Positions 1 through 14,000 of a stretch of 64,000 nt of DNA are shown here, piece by piece. The stretch's first letter is position 1; each line of letters begins with the position of its first letter. The DNA comes from Erythrocercus mccallii (lineage: Eukaryota > Chordata > Aves > Passeriformes > Dicruridae): assembly GCA_013397435.1 (NCBI GenBank), contig VZRG01000774.1:124001-188000 (forward strand), read 5' to 3'. The notes below the pieces were generated by a model. That model made no database searches. It saw only the letters and a list, made by a program, of their open reading frames with translations, and was not told the origin of the DNA. A program made the position numbers and the translations under genes.

Positions 1-2462
1 TCTGCCAGGGAACTGCTTTTGAGCTAAGAGGTTACCAATATGCCATGTACAAGACCATTCAGATAATTTTGTATGTGTCAGGAAGTTTACTTCTCTCCTC
101 CTGGGTATCCTCTTAAAATATCTTTGCTGCCTATTTTTTGCAAACCAGTACTGAAATGTACATCAAAAGGCATTAGATGTGCTTCAACTTTTAAAAAGCA
201 GTCATAACAGCAGTTAACATTTAAAGACGATGCAGCTTAAGCATTATCAGCCTTGCAAATGGGGCATTTCCACCATGGCCTTTGGGAAGCATGAATTTCA
301 CTTGTGAGGTAGAGCAAGATAACTTGCATAAAACTAGTTTCTTAAAAAAAATTTTTAAAAAATCATAAAATGCAGAAAGCTAGTACTCAATATATAGAAG
401 AAGATCCCTCAATCATATCTGTGTTGGAACAAACAGTGCCTTCATCTCTGGTCAGCAAACCTTTCTTGTCATTTATTTCAAGTTATGCACTATGCCAAAA
501 TACCAGTTAGTCATCTTTTTAGTATGTGAATAGACAAACAGTTCAACTCCTTAGCACATCTTCCCTGATTAATAAATTATCTATATTAATTTTAACTGAT
601 ACAGGCACTAGTGCAGGGCACTTAGATTTATATGTATGCAATAATTAAGTCTTCCACGTCATCAAAAGCTGATTATCTTAACATCAGATAGACTGGAATT
701 CTAAGCTTGAGGCTAGATAGTCTTCAGCTTTTCTTAATGAGATACTAAACTACCCAACAAGCAATTAAAAAAACCCCCAACCCTGCCCCTAAAACTGTCA
801 TCGTAATGACTTCCAAAGGTCTTTCTAATATTGAGAAAAGTAATTCAACAGACATATTTGCAACTGCACCAGAGAAAGGGATGAAGAAAACCTCTGAGTA
901 AGAGCAAAAAGAATACACTCTTCATTGAAATTAAAAAATTTCAGGCATAAGCCTGAAAGGTTTAACACACTTATATTATTGTTATCATTATTTTTTCTTA
1001 ATATCTTCTCCTGCCTTCCTACCCAATACATTTAACACCAAGTTTTTGTAAACCAAGGTTTTCCAAGGTTTTATATTTAAGCTTTTAACTAGTTTCACAT
1101 TACGGAGTGTACACAGAGAGAGCTGCAAATACGACTGCTATCTGTGAGCTAAACACCATCAAAATTCAGATGGGGAAAAAACCTCCTCTTACAACAATTT
1201 TGTATCCACACTTGTTTGTTGGTTTGGGGGGTTTTTAAGCAGGAAGAAGGCATGATAGTGTGCTAGAAAAAAGCCTTCCCAGGTTAACAAAAGCTGTTCT
1301 GTTTGTGCGCCCTAGAATTCAGACTACAGGGAAATAAAACTTCAAATCTAAATCTTGTATACTGCTACAAGCACAAGGGAGCACTACAGAAAGGGAGAGT
1401 GGACTTTGTGGGCATTCTTTGCAGTAAGTTGTTATTCTCTCCTATTTCTGGAGAGAAATACATTTTATGTCACAAGTAGGAAGTAAGAAGACAGACTGCA
1501 GAAGTTTAGTTTCACAGTTTGTGAAAACCACAAGCTTTTAATAGATTAAATCTCAGCTTCCCTCTATGCAACTTTTATTTTAATAGGCAGTGTCTGGATT
1601 TCAACTCTTCTTTTGGCCACCTGTTTGTTCAGATTTTAAGACAGCTACATCCATGTGCCTGGCAGGACAAGCCAAGGACAGAATTATGAAATTTAGAACT
1701 GTTTCTCAGTCAGGTTCTCACTCTATGTCAGTGTACTGAGCCATCCTCTTTACAGATCAAAGCAAGAGGCCTGATTATTTAAATATGATTGTCTCCCAAT
1801 GGAAGGGAGGGTGCATTTTCCCTAACCACTTGCACAGGCACTTGCATGCTTTTATGTAAGGGCTAGTGAACAGAAACATGTTCTAATTTTCAGGCAAAGG
1901 TTTCTCCTTTTCGTGCACAACCTCCAGTGAGTTCCCTCAGGCCAACTGGGGCCAGCATCCAGTTACTTATCTCCCGCACTTCACCTGTGCCTCCCCTTAT
2001 AGGACACCATTTTACATCAGTGTGAAGGAGCACAGAAGATTATTTGCTCTGCAGACCTACAATAGGCAAGATTTTCAGTGCCAGATTTAAGTTGCATACT
2101 AACAACTTCCTCACAGCGCCTGAGACATACCACGTAATGTAAGAAAATTAAGGTGACACCCTTCTTTCCGTTAAATAGTTGAGAAAGTTCGTCAGAGTAA
2201 ACAGTAAAAGAAAATTAGAGCAATACTGCTTCTCTATATTATCAAGCAGGTTTTCCCACAGTACCAATGTATTTTCCGTATTTTGCTTTAAATACAGCAG
2301 CTTTTGAGATCAAATGTATCAAAGTTTCACCAAGACTCTACTACGTTACTCCTTTATAAAGCATAGGCATTTTTGAGCTTTACTACAGAGACACAAATGT
2401 TTTGAACTGTCTGTAAATGCTATTTGAGCTACATGCCTAGTATAAGGTATATATCCAAGTAT

Positions 2463-2945
2463 TACAGGGCGACCAAAGCAGAACATCCGATGAAGGCAAG
2501 GCCCAAGCGCTCCTCCCTCCAGAGGGACGGATGCAGCAGGAATGACTGCTCCAGGCCCAGAGCTGCTGCCTCCTCAGTACCCCGAGCTGCGAGGAGCTGT
2601 GTACAGCTGCTCTCGCCTGCTCCCCGGCACCACTGCTCCTGGAGAGTTGAAGATCTCGGCACAGGAAGCTGTGACACAAGACAGCTACTGAAGCACTGGG
2701 AGCTGGCAGCACTCGACCCCTTCCAACTGCTCCATGGCACAGCCCTCCCTGCCTGTGACAAAACCAGGCAGGCCACCCAGTGCAGAGAAATGACATCTGA
2801 GGCAAAGAATGGAAAAGAAGGAAGCAGAAACTTTGGGCCCGGGCCTTGTAGGCAGCACTGGCACTTAAGACATTGGACAGAGTTTAGCTGACTGCTGACA
2901 ATCCATTGGCCTCGTGTTTGCCACGTGCAACCCACCTCCCAAGAG
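2463..2945. other. GC-rich unexplained patch
   Basis: A sharp rise in GC with several CpGs inside an AT-rich intron. Long open frames occur on both strands at once (155 codons on plus, 157 and 122 on minus), which is what a GC-rich, stop-poor stretch gives by chance. None of the translations resembles a known family. It could be a distal regulatory element, a noncoding exon or an old unrecognised insertion. Confidence 0.3.
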
Positions 2946-5900
2946 CCATGCTAAGGGATGCCAGCAGCAAAGACACAGCTCTGCTCGTGGCAGAGAGCTG
3001 TATGTCACACACCACAAAATGGGAACCACTCCTGACAAGATCTGTGATGAGCAGTTTCAGATTTTAATTGGGGCAACTGCACAATTAATTCTGCTCATCT
3101 GTTACTGAGCTGTAGGGGTTTTATCATCTGCTACTCTAATTTTTGCTGAAAATTTTTGCTCAGAAATGGATAAAAATAAGCTCCAGTCCTAGAAATACAG
3201 CTTTGAAGCAGCACAGCAGCTCATCCGATATGCTTTGTGCATCAGTCCAGAAGAAGAAGAAGATTATGAACAGACATGAAACAAAAATGTCCATATCAGA
3301 CAGATACAGATAACAGAATACAGATAACAGAACAGCCAACCAAAAGGGGGTGGAAAAGGATGCATTCAGCAAGCCCTCAGCTCTGCTGAAAACAGAGAAA
3401 GCTCTGGGGGAAGGGAGGGAGAGAAGCAAGTCTGCAGAAATTGCATGAGGAAGAATCATGATCTCCGATGTTATTTAAAGCAACACATGCCATGCTTCCC
3501 TGTGCAAAAGCTCAGCAATGCAGGGCATCCCAATGGAAGGAATTTATCCTATGCAGATTATAAAACAGCCCTCAGTACATCAAGAAAAAGGTTGTATACT
3601 GCTAAGATATTGCAAAAGCGAGTTTCAGCAAGTTTGATCTCCAGAGGAAATAGCAAGACACAATCCTGCTGTACTTCTGAAACTGAGAATGTACACACAG
3701 GGAGGAAATTAGCTTCCACCACTTTATGTAATCAATATAAACAAGTCCCACAATTACAAAGGCAAAAACTAATTCCACACAGAATCTGTATAAATGCTGA
3801 GCCAAAAGTATTTTGTCCTTTTGTCCAGAAGTTTGAAAAAATTGGAGCACGTATAACCTCTGCCACATATCTAAAAATGCACGATCTCTAGAAAATGAAA
3901 GTAAATGCATTTTATTCTCTCTCCAAATGCCTTAAAAAATTCCTACACTTGATAAAACCTCCAGAAATTCTCTAGTAAAACTGACAGAATGTATGAGTCA
4001 ACAAACACTTCAAAACACAAAGGGTAAATACTATTAACAATTGCTAAGCATACCTTCAAGTGCACTAGTAAAGTTTATAAAGAGACTGTACACAGTGTTA
4101 CTATATTAAGTTACAAAACAAATGAACCTAAAGAAATAATGTCTTTATCAAGTTTCATTTGTTTTAAACCCCTAAGTTATTAGACTACTTGTACTAAAAA
4201 AATACCTTTTTCCTGTTCACCTACTGCAGTTATACATTAACCTAAATACACATAATAATCCAACAGCAATTTTAACAGTCTTTTTTTTTCTTTTCCCCCC
4301 ATCCTCTTGATTCAAAGCAGAAGAGCTCATTAGAACAACTAGCAATTGTTTGAGCCACAGCTTTAGCAACAGCTGTACAAACACATCAATCTCAAGTCAG
4401 GAACTTTGCCATACCCTCAATAATAATAATATACTCATACTGTTTAGCTTTGGGGCCATTACAGTAACTTTGGTCATTTTCTCTTTTCAAATGTTATACT
4501 GTTGTAGTCCTCAAAAATACATTGAGTAAGTAATTCAGGGAATTGGGAGTGAAGATGGAATGGCTAAAATAGTGATAAAAATGGGTCCTCTAAAATTCCT
4601 GTAGATAAAAAATGATGCTTCCTCCTTATCCAATTAATTATGTTAGTGATAGAGATTCATTATACAATGATGTTTGCTCCTTTCCCAATAAATTGATCTT
4701 AGTGATAGAAATTAATTGTACAAACATTACTTTGCATTGTAAAATGTTGACCTTTTTGGTGCACACACTGTCTGGAGCCCTTGTGGCCACACCAATGCCT
4801 TCAGCCTCCCCACTGTGTAATGAGATGACTGTAGGTGATGACAGACAACTTCCTCCCAGTGCAATCCCACCTCAATACCTACATTACCAAGAGCAGACTT
4901 AGATGACAGTGATTAGAAACTGAACTGGTTTTATATTTTTTGTCTTCAGATGGGAATGTAACATGAGCAATACAATGAGAGCACATGTGATTTTAATAAA
5001 TGTCAGTCACACTGGAAATAAAAGGTTTTTTTTAAACAGAGTCACTGTCAAGGTGACTAGCAGAAAGATAATGAAACTCATAATGCCTATCTGCTGCAGA
5101 GATGCCTTTTCAGGATGAATTATTTTAAGGGATTAGGAAAGGGGAAGATACTGCTCCCCAAATTTATCAGCTTTGAATATAGATTCAGTTAAGAGGGGAA
5201 GATAACTCCTTGGTATAGAGTATTTTAAAAGAAGTATTTTAAAACTATAAATTAATGGAAGATGTGACATTTTATCTCAGTGTGCAATTCAAATACACTG
5301 AACCCTGAAAACAGAATCATTGCCACGTTCATTAACTTGATTACAGTCTCTTCAAGAATAACATATGTACTGCTGAATTTTCTTTGGCATGATTAAACCC
5401 ATACCATGCACACACAAAAAGCTACATTTTGTCATGCAACTTTTCAACCGTTTTTGTTTCCTTGTATTTTTCCAATAAAGCCTAAGGAGGAAGCTGATGC
5501 TGTGAACTGCCTTGTTTACCAAGTCATCTAAATTCCAACTCCTCACATCATTCCTCAGCTCCCATATATCTAATATTACTTAAGTGGCCACATGAAAATG
5601 ATGTGATAACATCATGCGAGAGCTGTCTAAAACTGATTTGGATGTAGGAAACAAAAGGAAAAAAAAAGGTTAAAAAACCACCAAAACTTCTTTTGAAAGG
5701 CAGTTAAAAGGCAATAAACCAGAATTCTTATTACTTGCTTTAATTAGACATGAAGCAGAGGAAAAGAAGGAAATCTGTAATAATTTCTACAAAACAACAA
5801 CTATTGCTTTTTTTTCAGTTATAGACTGAACTGTAAGCCTAAATTTAGGGGCAAATAAGTTATCTGGTAGAAACTAAGAAATTGAATTAGCTTCTATTCA

Positions 5901-7473
5901 TTTTTTCTATTGAAAAAACCATTTCTTCTTTTCATCAAGTCCCCAGCATTTCCTACAGTGCCTCTAGACTGCTGATCTCTATCCAACTACTCCACATAAT
6001 CTGTAAGATGGGTGGTGTGTCTTTTTTGTAACCACTTACTCAAGAAGATTGACTGGAGATGTCCAGTCCAATGTTCAAATGCAAGGAAACAATAAAATAG
6101 GTTAAGTGGTTTAGCAAGCACACATAACAATTCTCTGAGAGGAAAACCAATGGGAGGATTGTTAATGTTACTGATGTTGTCTTTTCAAAGAAGGATGGAG
6201 TATATTGTTATCACCTACATTTTGTTCCTCTCATTACCTCCCCTAAAGGAGAGTCAGCACAAGCCTAGATGAGGAAATTCAGTGGATTGTTATGGCTGCT
6301 TGTAGCTCTGCTCAAAAGCAGATTATGAACATAGTGTTCATTACTAGTCTTGCAATGAGCATCTAGAGGAAACTTTCATTATGTAAGGCAATAGCCCATT
6401 CTTATGCTACTGCTTCGCTGAAGTAATTTGTTTGAAAGAGAGCTGTAACACAGCAAGAGGCAAATTAAGTTGAAATATAAGTTGGAACATTTCTGCTTTG
6501 CTCAGTTTAAGCCCATCAATTCAATACAGACTTTTGACCATGATACAAAACCATATGATGCTTGGATACAGGTATTCTCTGAGACAGTTGACAAGGAGGT
6601 AAAGATGCAAATTCATTTCTGGTATGAAATCAAACTCCACCCTTCTTTCCAAAGTTTTATTAATATTCCTTCAGGTCTCTCTCTGGCAAATTTGAAATTG
6701 CTTCATCATACTTTTGAAGAAAAATCTACAAATTCTTCAGTAAGTATTTTGAATATGCTTCAGTAGCAATACACAGGAATACAGACATTTTAGCAAAATA
6801 AAAAAACCGCTTATATATAAAGACTTTCTTCTTAATACAAAAATGGAGTTACAAGTCCTTATTACATGAAGATTGTATTATAAACCTAACTACAGTTCCT
6901 TCAGGAAAACATAGGTTCTCCTTTTATATCTTAAAAAGAAGTTAAAACTCAGAACTGAGTAGCTAGTTTGAGAACGAGCTAGGGCTAAAAGAACAATTTT
7001 AAATGACTTAGTTTTCATGCAGTACTTATACAAAGTCTGAATGGAAAGTGCTGCAGTGGAGGGAGCAGACTTCCAATGGTTAGAGGCATAAGGCTGCCTG
7101 GAGTTAACTCCATACACACCTCTGATCCACAGTGCTGCTCAGTCTTGGCTTATTTCACAGAGCAGGTAACCCACCTGAGAGCTACAGAAATGGCCTTTCA
7201 AACAGACTGAAAAGTCCATTCCAGTTGAAAAGTCCAGTTCAATATATCCAAATTAAAGGAGGATAAAGTCAGGAGTAGTTCAGACAAAAATGTGGATAGC
7301 TGTGGATCTTATCTGCTCACTCAGAGCAAAAAAAACCAGTCTCATATCTTTAGGTTCACAAGCAGGGATGGCAATTATGAAACTACATCAGTATTTTTCT
7401 TGCATAAACTCCTATATGTATCATAACATTTTGCTCCTGTTGTTATTGTTTTTGTTGTCTGTGTTTTTTTAGA

Positions 7474-7499
7474 GGGGATCTTGGGGCATGGGAGGAGGG
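7474..7499 (+). other. Potential G-quadruplex
   Basis: Four G-runs of at least three (7474-7477, 7483-7486, 7490-7492, 7497-7499) with loops of 5, 3 and 4 bases, immediately after a T-rich tract. The G strand is the template strand for TRIO. Confidence 0.5.
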
Positions 7500-10400
7500 A
7501 ATGGTGTAGCATTTTCTACAGGATCTATTCTCAGGTCTGGTTGTCTGTGTGACTATGGGTGTTGATGCACAAGAAGCAGCTGGATTGTATGTGCAAGCAC
7601 AGGATAAATAAACTAGCAGTACCTGACATGCAGCTCATTTTTTACTAACCATGAAACAGCACCTCCAGCTAACTCTCTGGCAAGTCCTGCAGCCTAATGA
7701 TTCTGAAAAGCCAAGAACAAGTGAGTAAGGACACAGAGGTCAGGAAAGCAGCACCTTTGCATGTGTAACTTTATAGCTGCTACACGAGCTCAGTTTAAGG
7801 AGGATTTTTCTTGTATGCTCTTTGTGGAGATAGAAAGGCACACACAGCACATACTTAACAGCTTCCATCTGTATTCTAAAAGAATAGACTTTCAAAGTGT
7901 ATATGTGAATCTATGCCAAGAATTACACCAACCCATTAGTAATAACTGGACTCTCCCACTGCATCCTCTGAGTTCAGTCCTCAGAGATTCTTATCCTCTC
8001 TTGGACACCATTTGCTAACAATTACTTTACAGTAAAAGCATCCTGTTTTATGGATGAATTATTTCTGAGGCTTGATATATCATAAAATGTTACAAAAGAG
8101 GAAAAAAGACAAGTTGACTCACACACATTCTTTTAAGCAATCTACTGTACATATAACAAATGTATTTCCTCAAAGCTAATTCTCTATTCTTTCTCTACTC
8201 TTACAACCACCTTTCCTCCTTCGAAACCCAGCTCCCAGATGGTTAATAACTTCAGGAAAAGTTTGGGGGTTGTACATTTATTCCCTGGATTTTATCCATG
8301 AGATTTGCCTCTCAAATTTCCCAAGTGCAATATAGACTCACATTATCCACTGAGGGACTAAAACATATACATGCTATTGTTTCTTCCAGCTCATAAGGTA
8401 ACTGAAAAAAGATGTTATTTTTAATATTCAGTTCCAGATTGAAACGCTCTCTCACATCCAGATAACCATAAACAACTTTAGTATTTATCTTGTCTCTCTT
8501 GTCTCATATGCAAAGCATTTTTAAGTTACAGAAATGGGTGGAATTACCATGAGAATTGGTTTCCTCCTACCAACACCACTACTTTCTCCAACTGATGTCA
8601 GACAAAGGCAAAAATACAATACGTATTAGCTTCAGTAGTTTCTTGCCAATTCATTACTCAAAGCCCTATTTTCTTTCTCCCCTATATCTGAACGAGTTTT
8701 TCTTACTTCAGGCTTGATGTGTGAGTGGGACAAAAACTCAGATCATTTAACTAAGCAGGAATACTAATTATAATTGTACATGAATTCCAACATTTAATGA
8801 AAAATGTACCAAACTTTGTAATTCAATGCCATTCAAAGCAACAGCAAAGTCTTCTACAAATAAAATAATGCCCTAGAGTACATTCTGAATATTAAGCCCA
8901 AATCCCACATTACAGTTTTAACTTTTCAGTGGCCAGTGACACCACAGATGCAATTTTTACTTGTTCCAGTTCAAGAGATGGCATAGCTACAGTTATGCTG
9001 GGGTTTGCAAGTAAGCTTTGTTCTCCTATTACGAAAGGCTATTGAACCCCCTTAAGGCATGGTCTGTGTGCATGGACATCTGTTTTTAAGACACAGAAAG
9101 GGAACAATGAAGAATACTTGTGAAACTATGTATGTTTGCCAAGCAAGACTTCATATATGCCTATGATCTTAATTTATGGTCATAATGGAAAGCATCTCAC
9201 TGATAGGAATTGACTACAGCCAGTATTTTACAACACATGTTTTGTAAAAACTATTTGGAAGTAAATTAACACTGCAACACCAAGAGTTTAAAAGTGAAGC
9301 AAAGGAGGTAAAGCAAAGACAGAAGAATGCAAAGCAACATGAAGAGGAGAAGAGTACTGCCATGCCATGAACAGACCTTCAGCAGACTAAGCAGTCATAG
9401 CTCTGGGTGAGCACTTGCTCTAAAATATTTTGCTGCAGAACATTCTGCCTATCAACTACTGTTTAAAATTGACTCCTTTCACTCCCACCTTCCTGCAAGA
9501 AGTACTGTAAACCTGTACTTGTTTACTTCTAAAAACTGGAATAATTGCTGTTTAAGGAAGCAACTGTGCAGCATTTGGGGGCTACAGAGCAGCCTTCTAA
9601 GAACGCAGCTCTATTGCTGGATCAGAGATGACAGGCTGCTAACATTAACTCCCACTGGCTGGAACTCCAACACCCTGTTAATTTTTGATGACCTACTGAG
9701 AGGTACAACCATCCACTGACATGTGACCCTATCTTCGGAGGTCTCTGATAAGATTAATTCCGATTACATCCTTGATTTCATGTTTGCAAGCCTTCTATCA
9801 TCCTCCTCCTCTCCACCCATAACTGCAGTTTGGATGTTATTAAATAACACTAATTGTAACTTGCCTTTTGCTGCTTTTTTTGAGTATACGTGCACAGCAC
9901 CCAGCAACAGGTATGTAAGAAGGCATCCCAACAGGTGCATCGGCTCCAGACACTAAAGGTTAGCGCTGTTTTGTCCTGGAGATATTTCCAACGTTTTAAT
10001 GCATATCTTACAAATTTGTTCAGCAGCGATAGAGCAAATGCCAAGCACAAATATTGTTTCCTGTTAAAAATTACAAAGGAGGAATGGGAGAAGACCCAAC
10101 AAGAATGAGTTTTACGTGAAGATCCTTATCCTTACCTCTGAGCTCCTCCAGTCGGAGACTGAAAATGCATGGCTTACCTCGATATTATATTTCAGAATCA
10201 ATGCTGCCTCTAAATAAATTTCACAGACCTATTTTTTTCCCAACTGCCCTTTCTTTTCAAGCTCTATTTCCCCAAAAGCATTACTTTACTTACTCAACAA
10301 CAATTTAACAGAAGTGACATATACTGAATAATCTGATTTCTTTGGGTTAGCACCAACAGTCTAAGAAAAATTCTGCTAATCTCTTAAAATACTACTATGC

Positions 10401-10672
10401 TTCACAGAGCATGAGTTACCATTTCTCATTTCCCTAGTTCAACTAAAAAACCCCCATAAAGTAGCACATGCCTCTTACAAGCTTCTTCTGAAAGAGCTTA
10501 CTGTACAGCACCTCAGTAGTTTACAGAGAAGATTAATTTCATAACTGCTCCCTTTTCCATACAGGTCCTTTCTGTAACACTCTACATTTTCTGGATGGGG
10601 TCAGCTCAGAAGGAGGGGAGAGTAGAGAAAGAGAGAGAAGGAGGGGGAAAAAAAAGCATCCTACTAAACTCC

Positions 10673-11083
10673 CGTGATTTGAAAACATTCCCCGAACAAC
10701 CGACCAACCTGCCTCCCCCTTCCCATTGTATCTGTACTGCACATTTTTGTACCTAAATCCAGGATCCAGTATTTGCAGCCACTCGGCTGCCCGTTGCTGC
10801 AGCAGGTAGGATTTACTGAGTGAAGAGATCCCAGAGTGTCAATCTGTTTAATCCTGTTCGGCATGGTGAGGAGGCAGCTGTTCCGATACCCACAGCTTCC
10901 AAACGCCCTACTCGCCTGCACCCCGGGATGGGTTACAGCTTCTCCTGAAGGTGTTCACCCAGATAACGTTACAGGCAATGCCATCAGAATGAGGAAGTCA
11001 CTGTTATCTTCTCAGGCTGCTTTAGACCCCTGTCTGCTGTCAGAGCAGCTCCTCTCTCCTAGGGATGCTCTCCTCTGACTCAC
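10673..11083 (-). promoter_or_regulatory. CpG-rich patch, candidate internal promoter
   Basis: A 0.4 kb patch with clustered CpGs around a possible first exon. It contains an AP-1 type site TGACTCA at 11076-11082 and an ATTTAAA string at about 11101-11107 upstream on the minus strand, which is at most a poor TATA substitute. No canonical TATA box is seen. The alternative reading is that this is simply a CpG-rich enhancer or random GC-rich intron. Confidence 0.25.
10753..10864 (-). CDS. Candidate alternative first coding exon of a short TRIO isoform (unproven)
   Basis: On the minus strand an ATG at 10864-10862 sits in a favourable context (A at -3). It opens 37 codons beginning MPNRIKQIDTLGSLHSVNPT and including a CC...C cluster, ending GAT TTA G before a GT (GTACAA). 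That splice point is phase 1, the same phase as the end of the SH3-1 exon, so it would join in frame to the next TRIO exon. The patch holds 11 CpG dinucleotides between 10673 and 10968, a local excess in CpG-poor intron. KALRN has a known internal start at the equivalent place (Duet/TRAD form). Against it: the donor is weak, no homology is recognised, and a 37-codon frame can arise by chance. Confidence 0.25.
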
Positions 11084-14000
11084 TGAGCACAGTTCCAGTC
11101 TTTAAATTCACATGTGGGAATAGCCAGATGCAGCAGATTACACTCTACCGTAACTACCCTAATTGAGGCCCCCGGTGATCTTAAAAAATACAGCAAACCA
11201 GCAATTTTTCCTCTCAGCCTTCAGAAAAGAAGCAGTCCAGTACCACAACAAAGCTCTATAGTAACCAGAATACACAAAATGAACCTTTAGCATCTCTTTT
11301 TATTTTACACTGCATAGTTTTTAATGCTTTAGCTAAAGGCATAAACAGAAAAAAAGACGGACATTTTCCAATCAGCTAAACCATGCAGTGCTTTCCCTGG
11401 AACTTCCAATCTTCCTTGACAAACAACAGATTCTGTCCTCACCTTCACCTTCTCTTGAGCCTTGTTTGTGATAATCAATCATCAATCAAATCCCACAATA
11501 TTAGAAAAATCCACACTAATAAATTAATTTAAGATCTTGCCCTGGTTTAACTATATTGCAGATCTGTTTCACTTCTGAGCTCTTACTCTGAAAGATATAT
11601 TTCTAGTTCACTAAGCTGTCTTCCTGTTCAGTAAACTGTGACTGCATGTATTTTAGGTTTTGTACATGCATTCTTCACCTAGCATGCCACAAAAGCATTT
11701 GTCTGTAAATATGAAATTACATTATTCTTTTCTTTTCTTGCTATGTAAACCTAGAGAAGATGTTTGGTGTCTTCCCCTGAACACATTATCAGCCAATTTT
11801 AAAGGAGCTACATAAAGCTACATTCACTAGATAAACAGTCAAAGCAAGAATTTAGTTTTTGTAAAAACAGAAATTCTTTCCAATATTATATGATCATTGG
11901 AACAAAAAGGCCCAAAAATGAGATAGAACAAACAATACTACATAGTACACAAACATGTAGAGAGGATAATAAAGCAGTGAAGGGGTTGCCAATGACACTA
12001 ACACAAACAAATGCATGTAATGCAAGGATAAAAAGGAATTTTATGTGGAACTGAGACTCTATAGGGTCCCAGAGTCAAAGCAAGCTTGTCACTAGCAAGT
12101 AACACAAGTTGGGTACACACACCTTACCCTGTCTGCAATGTTGGAAGTCATGGTCACTCTCCATCTGAGAATAATCTTTTGCTTTCTAAGAACAGCTAAT
12201 CTAAATTCTGAATCAGTTTTTCCTTCATAGCCTCCTGCACTGAAACCATTAATTCTCATTCTTCATCAATTTTCTTTTGACAAAACAACTTTCAAATGAC
12301 ACTGAATTCCTATGGGTGGGAGTGTTGCAAGGGGGGCAGGCAAGGCAGAGGAAAAAAACCCATCTCTTTCTCCAGGATAAGTGATCTTTTTAGTTTACCA
12401 CCTACAGTGAGAGTTCCACTAAGGCTAGTTTACTGGTTGTGAAATTGTAGAACATCTGAAAATCATTCTAGTTTCTACTTGAGTAAGAAAGAAAAATAAA
12501 TTAAACAATCCCCTTTCTTTACTCTGCAACCGTTCCCACGCACATCGAGCACACTCAAGAATATCCAGCCATTCTTGTTGCAGTAAAAGTCTCACACCTT
12601 TAACTAACATCTAGTTAGACAGGTTATCAATACAGCTTTGAAGTAGTGATTTCCATAAGTAAGAAAACTTCTGACCAAAAGAGAGCAAAATTTATACATA
12701 AAACTGTTTTTAGGTTGGTTTTGTTACGATTTTTAACTGCATGAATACTGCCCTTATAAAGCCAATAATTTATGCAGGAAGATATAAATGCTCTGGGAAC
12801 CGCATCATTTGCAGCTTGCTATTGCAAAAAGTTCTTCCGTTCCTACTGAAAGCAAACACTGTTATTTTTAGGTTTTGCTTTGAACCCTTCTCTTCTCAGA
12901 GAAAAATCTGATAAGCAAATTAAGGTGGTGAAGGAGTGAGAATGACCACATGGACTGTCTCAGAGTCGTATTTCACAGGTTACATGGTTAAGAAGAAAGT
13001 ATCATGGATACACAGTTGTTTTGGATGACCCAGTCTTTGTAAAATTCAATTGCTTCTCAGCAACACTGGAGTGAAGACAAGAGACCCCACATGAAGGTGG
13101 TGTACAGCCACTGGGTGCATTAGGTAAGAATTTGGTTAAAAAACATCTTACTGCAATAATAGCTACAACTTCCTTATGGTCCAAGGCAGAGAGCTCAGAT
13201 TTGTAAATTCTCCTGAGTGTAACCAAAAGGCAGATGATGTCTATATCATAAACCCAACATTTCTTACTTTAACAGGCAGGGACCATTACACAGTACCACT
13301 GTCACCTCAGATCACACTTTAAACACCTCAAGACGTAACACAAGTCTCAGTTTCCGAGACAGGGACCTGTATCAATACATGTAATTATATGCCCAAACAG
13401 GCAGCCTATTAATGTCTTTCCATGGTTAACTTCGGGCTCTATCACAAAGCTCTCTTTGTCCTTTAGTTCCATCCGGTTTTCTGTATTCCAGCACCACATC
13501 CTGCATTAGCTGTCTGCTAGACAGCTCTTCCTGCAACTCCTTGCATCAGCAGCTTTTTGTAGAAACCCATCCTTGGTAATAATAAACCAGTCAGGTAATC
13601 TTAATTTTGCCGGCAGGAATATGTCTACATGGCAAACATCTTTAGGAAAAAATCCAGCTGGGTACAGAGCACAAGCTCAGCACAGAAGAGGCTGGACTGC
13701 ACGGGGTGGTGCACAGCAGCGGTGAGCTGCCCCTGCTTCATCTGCTGCTCAGTACTTGAGACCACAGGCCATCAGGAAAACAAACTCTGATGAAATTACT
13801 AATGAAAAAAGCTCATATATTGATGTGTGCCAGTTGACAAAAGTTGAAACAGTTGTGGCTCCTTTTTTTTTTTTGAAGTAAAATTGACTGTCTCATTTTT
13901 TGCCTTACCTGCATAAAGATGAAGTGAGTTTTCTTGGTTATACTCTTTATATAATATCCTTTAAAGGAAGTCAATAGTTATCTTCATTTCTGAAACAAAA

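Noticed and set aside
2424..2935. Open frames of 122-157 codons on both strands
   Set aside because: They overlap each other in a GC-rich patch, have no recognisable domain and look like chance frames; kept only as an unexplained GC-rich region.
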